In this document: piece after piece, positions 1 to 6,916 of the stretch
Position numbering within the stretch: the first letter of the stretch is position 1
How the letters are laid out: every line of letters starts with the position of its first letter
DNA from: Rhizophagus sp. LPA8_4_AMF
Lineage: Eukaryota > Glomeromycota > Glomeromycetes > Glomerales > Glomeraceae
Length of the DNA: 24,906 bases
Direction: 5' to 3'
Assembly: GCA_021464525.1 (NCBI GenBank)
Contig: JADRCO010000892.1
Span: 1 to 24,906 of the forward strand
Translations under genes and position numbers: made by a program
The notes under the pieces: generated by a model
What the model was told of the DNA's origin: nothing
Seen by the model: only the letters and a program-made list of their open reading frames with translations
The model's database searches: none

Positions 1-477
1 TATTGGTTAAACTTAATAATATATATATATTTAAATATTATTGGTTAAAAAAATCTTACCTGGGGGGGTAAGACCTTCTAATAAAGTGATATTAGGTAAT
101 ATCTGTCACTGCCCTTATCGTCTTGGATAATTGTTTTATTTTTTTCTTATTATTTTTATTTTTGTTTCGTTTGGATATGTTTCAGACCCTGACGTGTCAT
201 TAGTGATATACAAAACGAAGGATATGTGTAATCGTGAAATCATAATCACCCACAGAATTATTCTACTATGTTTAAAGTTAACAATTCATATGTTAAAAAT
301 GAAATAAAACCCCTGTATGATGAATTTTTTTTGTCCCACACTATAAATGTTCTCCGCTCTGCTTCGGAAAAATAAAGTTAGAGCTGAAATAAGCTTTATT
401 AACAATTTTTGATCGTCCATTATTAAATTACTTGTAATTCATCAATTATCATTTTTACGTTAAATTACATATTACTA
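1..477. other. AT-rich intergenic flank, no gene seen
   Basis: No supported reading frame. A small hairpin lies at 54-73 (TCTTACC/GGTAAGA around a G-run loop). The octamer ATTGGTTA recurs at the very start and near 41. Nothing else is assignable. Confidence 0.5.
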
Positions 478-677
478 AAGATGGTTACCGGTCTTTACCG
501 GTTTTAATCCAATCAGACAATTCAGAACTTTGTGACCAAAACCTTATATTTTCTCGGTCTTTAGCTGATTTGGTCTTAGAAAATGTAGCAGTTATTGGCC
601 CTTTATTTTATGTGTCACAAAATTTTCGGGGGTGCAGATCATTATTTTTTTTTCTATAAAGACCGATGACCAATCTT
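478..677. mobile_element. Short TIR element (MITE-like) with TA flanks
   Basis: The left end AAGATGGTTACCGGTCTTTA matches the reverse complement of the right end, AAGATTGGTCATCGGTCTTTA, at about 18 of 20 positions with one gap. TA stands directly outside both ends (476-477 and 678-679), as expected for a Tc1/mariner-type target duplication. The element is about 200 bp, has no reading frame and is probably a non-autonomous relic. A two-base duplication is weak evidence, so the family assignment is inference. Confidence 0.45.
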
Positions 678-711
678 TACATACAAAATACAACCCATAA
701 AAGTCAAAATT

Positions 712-748
712 CCCGACGCCGAAATCCAAAAAGGAAATTACAGCAATA
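712..748 (+). repeat. Dispersed CAAAAAGGAAATTA motif, single copy
   Basis: The core CCAAAAAGGAAATTACAGCA, preceded by a CCGACGCCGAAA block, closely resembles both arms of the inverted repeat at 21913-22004 upstream of the other secreted-protein gene. It is either a solo arm of a dispersed repeat or a shared upstream element. Confidence 0.5.
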
Positions 749-750
749 AT

Positions 751-902
751 TTAATTATCGGAAATATCTGATTATGACAAATCAAATTAATCAAATAAAA
801 TTAATTATCGGAAATATCTAATTATGGAAAAAATCAAATTAATTAAATAAAATTAAATTATCGGAATATCTAATTATGGCAAAATTAAATTAATCAAATA
901 AT
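751..902 (+). repeat. Three-copy tandem repeat, period about 50 bp
   Basis: Copies begin near 751, 801 and 852. Each contains TTAATTATCGGAAATATCT, then ATTATG, then AAATTAATCAAATAA. Copies 1 and 2 are nearly identical; copy 3 has small indels. A diverged fragment (ATCGGAAATGTCTGATTATG) recurs near 1214-1233. The array lies about 550-690 bp upstream of the small secreted peptide gene. Confidence 0.8.
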
Positions 903-1364
903 AATTGTTAATGTGTTATTGGATATATCTAACGTAAGCAACTGAGACATTTTTCGTGTATCTTGTTGATTATATAAAACTGATCAAAATTTGCGTATCA
1001 CGAATTGATTGGCCGTGATTTTTGATCGGTTACACTAAAAATTTTGACCAGTAAATCTTTAACCGTAGAATGATCAACCGATTAACGTGAACCACCAAAA
1101 AACGTAGGTCATTTTGATCGAGGAGAGTTAATAGTTTATCACGATCAATCTATCATCTTCTCAAAATTGAACTTTAATCGCAAATTTTGGTTGGTTTTTA
1201 GTTTTTGTGATCAATCGGAAATGTCTGATTATGGCAATAGAAAATTTTCTCAATGATCATTAGATCACTCAATTCGACAATATAAATATTCTCGGATTTT
1301 TATCGCATTCCAACTTCATTCTCAAAATTTTATCAAAAAAAAAAATAAAAAAATAAATACATTA

Positions 1365-1376
1365 ATATATATAAAA
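1365..1376 (+). promoter_or_regulatory. TATA box of the small secreted peptide gene
   Basis: ATATATATAAAA lies about 70-80 bp before the ATG at 1444. A pyrimidine-rich leader follows, and the start context is ACACCATG with A at -3. This is a plausible core promoter by position and sequence only. Confidence 0.5.
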
Positions 1377-1443
1377 CTTTCAATCTTACTTTGAACAACT
1401 TTCAAATCCATACCATAAACACTTCCTTCTTCTTTAAGACACC

Positions 1444-1623
1444 ATGAAATTATATTTTCTTCTCGCAATCCTCTTGTCACTTGTCGTTATTTCCCAAGCA
1501 GCTCCTACAAAAACTATTGACAAAAGAGATTATATATCTTCAAGAACCGTTGAAAAAAGAAGTGACCCTATTTGTCCTACGTACACTCCACCAGGTGAAC
1601 CAAGTTGTGGTATTGGACATTAA
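1444..1623 (+). CDS. Small secreted prepropeptide with two Kex2 sites (59 aa)
   Basis: This is an intact 59-codon frame not recognised as a named gene. Residues 1-19 form a strong signal peptide: K2, a hydrophobic LLAILLSLVVI core, and cleavage expected after SQA. A propeptide follows with two KR dibasic sites at 27-28 and 38-39, the classical Kex2 cleavage signal. Cleavage at the second would release a 20-residue C-terminal peptide (residues 40-59) with Cys44 and Cys55 enclosing a Pro-rich stretch that ends PGEPSC. The layout (signal, pro-region, KR, short two-Cys peptide) is that of secreted fungal signalling peptides. The PGEP-Cys pattern recalls ascomycete alpha-type pheromones such as WCRKPGEPCW, but that likeness is short and may be chance. 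The start is supported by a TATA box and an A at -3. A longer frame overlapping it in another phase lacks these signs. It could also be an effector or a plain secreted peptide. Confidence 0.75.
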   Translation: MKLYFLLAILLSLVVISQAAPTKTIDKRDYISSRTVEKRSDPICPTYTPPGEPSCGIGH

Positions 1624-1747
1624 TTCTACAAAAAGTACATTATATTTCAATTTCTTATTATTTGTTCCTGTTTTTGTATTTCTGAAAGTAACCCATATTT
1701 TACCTTTTTTTCAGTGAGACACGATCTCAATAGATTTTTAAATATTT

Positions 1748-1858
1748 TTTTGTTTATAAAAATGTTGTTTGTTTATAAGGGTTTTGTTTATTTATAAAAA
1801 TTTTGTTTGTTTATATATAAAGGGTTTTGTTTGTTTCTAAAATCTTGTTTGTTTAATT
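1748..1858 (+). repeat. Imperfect tandem TTTTGTTTGTTTATAAA repeat
   Basis: Five to six degenerate units of the form TTTTGTTTGTTTATAAA run through this stretch, with spacers such as AGGG and AATC. It starts about 125 bp after the peptide stop codon and may lie in or just past its 3' untranslated region. Confidence 0.7.
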
Positions 1859-2564
1859 TGAAAAATTATTAATCACATGTGTAATACAAGATCTGTTCAA
1901 TGTTAGAAATTTTTTTTTATCGCTTCTTTTATTAAAATAGAGAAAAAGTCCTCAATTCTTTATGAAACTTCATATAGACAAAAATACACGCAAAATTTAC
2001 AAATAAAAATTTCTTTAAACATTATAAAAAAGATCTTAAAACAGAAGAATGAAAGTGTAAAAATGTGAAAGCATTAAAACATAAATCGTTTTATACAATT
2101 ATAATACAAAGAGATTATTTTATAATATTTAGTATAAATTTGTTGTTTTTTTTCCTGTGCACCCGCACAAAAATGCATGATGTGTTATCTTATGTGGTAA
2201 ATAATGATTTTGAGACAAAATTCTGTCCTTATAATAGCGGTAAAATTGAAGCATGGAAAGAAACATACTGTGATAATTTAGATCTTGACTGTTAACTAAG
2301 TTCATAACGATGCATGAGAGTGCACACTGCGTCCCATGTGTAAAATACAATTCTCAAAAATTATTACCTGTAAAATTGGAAATTTTTTATCCAAGATTAG
2401 ATTACGTGCGATGCTATTAACAAGATGAATCTATTGTATAATAGTTTTGCAGGTAAATTTAAATATTTTTATTTGTTAAAAAAATCAACTTACCAATGTT
2501 TAAAGGTATTACTAGGAAACGGAAACCGTCCGAAGCGTTCGATACAAATTCTGTCCCGCTAATT
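1859..2564. other. AT-rich intergenic stretch, no supported gene
   Basis: Short frames occur (for example a 76-codon one ending at 2295 with a DLDLDC tail), but they lack promoter signs, domain motifs or a clean signal peptide. Nothing further is visible. Confidence 0.4.
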
Positions 2565-2588
2565 GACTCGAATTGTGCGACAATATCA
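2565..2588 (+). promoter_or_regulatory. Half of the F-box upstream dyad motif (decayed copy 1)
   Basis: GACTCGAATTGTGCGACAAT sits about 65-90 bp before the start of the first F-box-like pseudogene. It corresponds to GACATGAATTGTGCG before the second copy and to the fuller dyad before the intact minus-strand gene at 14734-16218. It may be a retained promoter element or simply co-duplicated sequence. Confidence 0.45.
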
Positions 2589-2652
2589 GACTTACCATTC
2601 CAAAAGTTTAAATAATTAGACATACAAATACCTCTCTTTTTTTTCTTCGTCT

Positions 2653-3300
2653 ATGCCATGTTCAATAATATTTTTAGGAGATTTGTCCGAATTAAATTAT
2701 GAAGTCATAAAATATTTTGGCGAAGCTGCTGCTCCAGGAGGTGGTGCTACTCCATTTCGGAATTATTATAATGGTTATTCAACTTTACACTCATGCATTT
2801 AGTTAACAGACTATGGTGTCGTTTAGCGATTCCATTACTATGGGAAGTTCCATTTTCAATTCTTATCAAAAACTACAATTTTCTCACATAATTTAAATGG
2901 TGATTTTAAAACAAAACTAATTGAATATAAATTTATTAATAATTCATTACCTCCGAATACACTCTTCAATTATCCTATTTTTAAAATATTTAAGTATAAT
3001 TAAAAAGTTTGTTTATTCTGTTCGGAATTGGGTTGGAGATGCTATTAGAATTTCAAACCCCGAAAATTTATCATGATCATCTGATTTTAAAACAAAGGTT
3101 GATATACACGTATCGTTTTTTTAAAATATTTATTAAAAATGAAGTAAAATTACATACCCTTGAAATGGAGTCCTCAATTATTATTAATATTTCTATATAT
3201 CTCAATAATATTTTTGGGTTAATTACAAAAATTAGGAATATAAATCTTTTTGTTGGTAGTTCATCTAATTTATTTTATGACGATAATAATACACAGTTGA
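2653..3300 (+). pseudogene. F-box-like leucine-rich protein, decayed copy 1
   Basis: The frame from 2653 starts MPCSIIFLGDLSELNYEVIK, matching the N-terminal block of the intact paralogue at 14734-16218. After STLHSCI one T of a short run is missing, giving a stop; the next phase continues LVNRLWCRLAIPLLWE, the conserved F-box core. A deletion follows in the NYNF..YLHNLNGD region, and further indels separate the segments, ending with a block (about 3120-3290) reading IFIKNEVKLHTLEME and then NINLFVGSS. The frame also carries a 13-residue Ala/Gly/Pro-rich insertion at 2719-2757, absent from the two paralogues here and much richer in GC. F-box proteins of this kind would normally act as substrate adaptors of SCF ubiquitin ligases, but this copy cannot make a full protein. 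Confidence 0.8.
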
Positions 3301-3348
3301 AATTCGATATAATGGAACCATCCGTTTCATTAGTAAAATTTGTCAAAA

Positions 3349-3479
3349 ATCCGTTATATCGAGAAATCCGTTATATAGGGTGAATAATTAATTATAGTTT
3401 ATGATAATCTGTTCCAGGATATATCAAGACTACTAATGTTCCGTTACATCAAGGTTCCGGTATATCAAATTTCACTGTG
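3349..3479 (-). mobile_element. Terminal end of a pogo/Tigger-like DNA element
   Basis: Read on the minus strand from 3479, the sequence begins CACAGTGAAATTTGATATACC directly after TA. It then carries five direct copies of a motif like GATATAACGGAA (on the plus strand: near 3349, 3366, 3411, 3438 and 3455). A CAGTGAAA start followed by repeated TATAACG-type motifs at a TA site is typical of pogo/Tigger-type Tc1/mariner ends. No transposase and no opposite end were found, so this is a truncated or solo end. Confidence 0.5.
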
Positions 3480-3796
3480 TAAATTCAACCCCGTACTTAG
3501 CTAACACTTCTTTTAAATCTTTCTGGGTCTTGTACGAGGAGGAGGGACGTTTCGATTTTTCTTTAAGAACCTTGACCTATTGCGAGAAGTATTGCCGGAC
3601 CTCCCTTCAAAACATAACTACATAATTTTTTTTCGGTCATGTCAAGAAATGAGAGACCAACAATTTTTTCATTGCGGAGAATAGCGAAGTCATCCTCGTC
3701 GAGCTTTAGGTTTTGTTCTTTCAAGAAAAAGAGCCTCCGTCAACCAAGTATGGCTTGAGTTCGGCGTGGCCAGAAACTGGCGGCGGACGTGGACAT
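3480..3796 (-). pseudogene. SAM-domain-like protein fragment, frameshifted
   Basis: Read on the minus strand from an ATG at 3796 (MSTSAAS), then in shifted phases: SHTWLTEALF, FLKEQNLKLDEDDFAI, LRNEKIVGLSFLDMTEKKL, YVLKGGPAILLAI. After another shift it reads VKVLKEKSKRPSSSYKTQKD and LKEVLAKYGVEF. The helical pattern LDEDDFAILRNEKI-GLSFLDMTEKKL-GGPAILL is that of a sterile alpha motif, a helical protein-interaction domain widespread in Rhizophagus proteins. At least three frameshifts and one stop are present. The frame runs into the pogo-like end at 3479, which supplies the TGA, so the original C-terminus was cut off by that insertion. This stretch is less AT-rich than its surroundings, as expected for former coding DNA. 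Confidence 0.65.
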
Positions 3797-3799
3797 AGT

Positions 3800-4101
3800 G
3801 AATATTTCTATTTTTGAACTGGACGAATAAAAAAAGTGGTTACACTATAAACATAAGATGAGGAAAGTGAGATAAGTAAGATAAGTGAGATAAACAGAGT
3901 ATGTGTAAAAAATGTACGTTGTACAGGCTTGTGATTGATTTCCTGTGATTGTTACGCTCATAAGCCCATTTGCATCATCAACTATTGATCAACACATGGG
4001 TCGGAGTTACTACATTCTGAAGTACTGTTAATCACGTAATCAAAATTTCCGGGCCAGAAATCATAGGGTACCCTTCAGGTATGACACAATGAAAGAAGTT
4101 A
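3800..4101. other. Intergenic, short AGATAAGTGAGATAAG tandem
   Basis: Around 3858-3896 there is a run of GAGATAAGT/AAGATAAG units. No gene or other signal is supported. Confidence 0.4.
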
Positions 4102-4486
4102 TCACAAACAAGAAGAATCGGCTTTGATTGCATCCTCTATAGCTTTACTAATGTCATTAATCATTATCGACCATAGGCTGTTATTCTTTTGATAACTCAT
4201 AGTATAATTTGTATAGATTTTCAACACTCTCAAGAAGATTTTTTTTATTGGCATATCATTTTCTGTATCTCACCATATACGCTTCTTTGTCTGGAAATAG
4301 CATCTTCTTATATATTCAACCGGATTCTCTTCTTTGTAATCTCCTCACATAACTGGCATATTCTTTTATGAACTTACTGTCCTTCTTGTAACGTGCACGA
4401 AATCCCTCTTCCATTATTTTGATCAGCGCTTTTTCTATATCTTTCCATGTGATAGTGCTTGCTGAAATTGAACCATTATCTTCCAT
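4102..4486 (-). pseudogene. Unknown-family gene remnant, one frameshift and one stop
   Basis: From the ATG at 4486 the frame reads 56 codons (MEDNGSISASTITWKDIEKA, then LIKIMEEGFRARYKKDSKFI) to a TGA at 4316. The next phase continues without a break in style as ENPVEYIRRCYFQTKKRIW, a stop, then DTENDMPIKKIFLRV and so on to IEDAIKADSSCL and a TGA at 4102. Joined, it would be about 130 residues, mostly helical and charged, with no signal peptide or metal motif. I do not recognise the family. The plus-strand frame in the same place is its shadow. A correctly spliced two-exon gene was considered, but no suitable GT..AG pair restores the frame. Confidence 0.45.
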
Positions 4487-5269
4487 GGCAATTAACAGTT
4501 GTTTAATGTATACAAGGTATTACCCTTACCTACTATAATATGATTATATGTTGAAATAACTTTTCCAATTCGGTTATATGCTCAAACACTAATCATGTGA
4601 TATGAGCGGAAAAATTTAAGGTTCTAAAATGAGAACTCCCCGCAGCAGAGGAGTAAACATGTGATATGTCATCATATGACCGCAAACAATTTGGCCCCAA
4701 AGCTCCCACTTTTCAACTTATAATTGTAAGCTTAGTTTGAAAAATTAAACTTTTTTTAGTTTCTAATTCGTTTAATAATGAAGAGAGTTAAAAAATTAAA
4801 ATGGATCAATATATTGTCATCAGTAGTTATATTCATGAGTTTTTTTTTTTTGAATCTTCAAGAAAAATTTTTAATTGAAAATGGATTTAATCAATATGAT
4901 AATTACTATAATATTATAAGTAGACTAAGATTTTCTTAAAAGGCTATGGATAAAGTTTGATTCAAATAATTATAATATTTTTTAAGGAAGAAAGTAATAA
5001 TATTTTCCAAAAATTTGATAAGAGTGCGTTTTTAAACTCTGGCCAATTATAATTTTGACCAGAATTAGGTGGTAGTGATGATGATCATCCTATTCAATCC
5101 TCCTTGGCAAAATCCGGAATTTTTAGGGGAAATCCGATAAAAATTTCATGGTCCGGATTTTTCGAAAAATTTTAAGATCAACATCAAATAAAATGATTAA
5201 TTGATCATCATTTTGATAATCAAAATTTTTTTTCATTTTGTGTTGTGCGTTGTTATTTCGCGTTATAAA
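4487..5269. other. Intergenic and 5' flank of the hAT relic
   Basis: No gene is supported. The segment 5105-5170 (AAATCCGGAATTTTTAGGGG and GGTCCGGATTTTTCG) has the repeated CCGGA character often seen inside hAT ends and leads into the transposase start at 5270, but no clean left TIR matching the right end at 9221 was found. Confidence 0.4.
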
Positions 5270-5327
5270 ATGTCTACTATTAAACAATATTTCAAAACAA
5301 ACGCTCCTAGCGAAGATATAGATATTA

Positions 5328-5380
5328 CAGCTATTTGCAAAATAACGGACCACCCAATTCATTTTTACTCTGAAGTTCTA
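5328..5380 (+). repeat. Left terminal inverted repeat of the 1.6-kb element
   Basis: CAGCTATTTGCAAAATAACG followed by GACCACCCAATTCATTTTT. It pairs with the reverse complement of 6865-6916. Confidence 0.85.
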
Positions 5381-5574
5381 AAAAAATTTTTAACTCTATA
5401 TTCCATAATTGCAATCTTTAACTTTACAATTATTAATTGAAATTCTACAGTAAACCTATATTTTTAATAAAATAAAAATCATAATTTTAACTTTTTTATT
5501 TATAAATTAAAAAAAAAAAGTTTTTTATAATTATTATATCATAATTTTTAATTTAAAAGTCATTTTTAAATTGA

Positions 5575-6125
5575 TAGAAGTTAGTTTAGCCATGAAACAC
5601 TTATAACAGCTACTTTTTTTATTATTATTCCATAAATTCAAACTTCAAACTCATAACTGAAATTTGATATGATGTGACGCAGTAAAGTCAGTTAATATAC
5701 AATAAGTTCTAACAATCTTTTTAATTTTTTTTTAAAAAAACAAATGAATATAATACAACAAAATATATATAATTTTCTTTAATAAAAAAAAGCATAATGC
5801 AGTAAATATTGTTGTATAGTAATTATCTCATTATTCATTGTAAACTAAATAAAAATAGTTTTTTTAAAATTAACTTGAAAATATTTTAAATTAATAGCAA
5901 TTATTAAATAAATAAAAAGTTAATTTTAGTTACAGAGTATTCATAACAATTGCTTTTTTTCATTATTTCATAAATTCAAACTTTCAACTCATAAAATCTG
6001 AAACTTAGCATGGTGTGGCGCAGTAAGTAAAATTAGTAGGCAAGTTTTAACAATTACTTTTATTTTTTAAAAAGAAATGACAAATATATATAAGATAATA
6101 AAAGCACATGATTTTCTTTATTTTC
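5575..6125 (+). repeat. Internal direct duplication in the 1.6-kb element
   Basis: Two diverged copies lie at about 5575-5785 and 5920-6125. Both contain CATAAATTCAAACTT, then CAACTCATAA or AAACTCATAA, then GATGTGACGCAGTAAAG or GGTGTGGCGCAGTAAGT, then a T-run/A-run, then AAAT(A)TATATAA. By eye identity is roughly 70%. Confidence 0.65.
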
Positions 6126-6789
6126 TTTGAAAAATCAGTAAAATAAATTTATGTAAAGTCACATATTAAATTATAGAAAACATTATAATAGATCATAAAA
6201 AAATCAATTAATAATACATATTCAAATTTACAACTTAAAAAATATACACTTAAAAGTTTATTTTATTATTTAATAGATTAACAAAAAAAAGTGCAAAAAA
6301 TTATATAAAAGTGGTATTAACATAAACTTTGATGATTAAAAAATGGAAATTTAATATAATTTGAAAAACATACAAGGCAAAAATGAGACTTATCAGTCAA
6401 TATTAATGTTAGAAATATGATTTCACTGCCATTGAATTCCTTGCATCAAGATGAATCCAACAGTATAAATTCCATTAAAATCTGATCGGTGAATCTCTTA
6501 AAAATTGGGGTATGTAGGATAAAGATTTAAATGTAATTCTGGCCGGAGTTAACATATAAACTTCGTAAACCCATTTGGATCATTTAATAGTAATGGCTGT
6601 AATGCTGGCCGGAAATATGTGATCGGCGCAAAAATATCCTTTTTTGGAATACTTGTGAAACCAAAATCGCCTATTTTTTGCGGAAGCAAAATTTCCTTTT
6701 TGGAAATTTGTATAACGTCACGTGACTGTTTGGCCAATGGAACGCATAATAGATACGTTACACTAGATTCCATATTAAGATATATTTTT

Positions 6790-6805
6790 AATTCCGGCCG
6801 GAATT
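6790..6805. repeat. Perfect 16-bp palindrome AATTCCGGCCGGAATT
   Basis: It is self-complementary over all 16 bases. Its half GGCCGGAA or GGCCGGAG recurs near 6541, 6607 and 6815 in the same element, and ATTGGCCGGAATTA recurs at about 13648 outside it. Confidence 0.8.
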
Positions 6806-6864
6806 ATGAGATTGGCCGGAATTACTGCCGATCAATTATGGTCATGGGCGTATGACTGCGTATG

Positions 6865-6916
6865 AAACTTCGGAGCAAAAATGAATTGGGTGGTCTGTTA
6901 TTTTTGCAAATAGCTG
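6865..6916 (-). repeat. Right terminal inverted repeat of the 1.6-kb element
   Basis: On the minus strand from 6916 it reads CAGCTATTTGCAAAAATAAC then AGACCACCCAATTCATTTTT, matching the left end with about 90% identity. Confidence 0.85.

Larger units (their letters stand above)
5328..6916. mobile_element. 1,589-bp non-autonomous TIR element inside the hAT gene
   Basis: Both ends begin CAGCTATTTGC. The right end (reverse complement from 6916) matches the left end over about 52 bp with one indel and about five mismatches, including the block GACCACCCAATTCATTTTT. TA stands immediately outside each end (5326-5327 and 6917-6918). Removing the element plus one TA rejoins the hAT reading frame exactly (19 codons plus one base on the left, two bases on the right). 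No transposase frame lies inside. It carries an internal direct duplication and a right part rich in GGCCGGAA. TA flanks and a CAG start suggest Tc1/mariner-like mobilisation, but the family is not certain. Confidence 0.85.

Noticed and set aside
751..902. Possible CRISPR-like array
   Set aside because: The three units are directly adjacent with no unique spacers, and the host is a fungus; it is a simple tandem repeat.
1481..1717. 78-codon frame overlapping the small secreted peptide
   Set aside because: It starts inside the signal-peptide codons in another phase, lacks a promoter-matched start and reads as low-complexity sequence past the true stop.
2065..2295. 76-codon frame with a hydrophobic stretch and Cys-containing tail
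   Set aside because: The hydrophobic part lies about 22 residues in after a basic lead, there is no TATA box or good start context, and no family pattern is visible.
6549..6855. Open frames on both strands near 6.5-6.9 kb
   Set aside because: They run through the repeat-rich right part of the 1.6-kb TIR element and show no protein motif.
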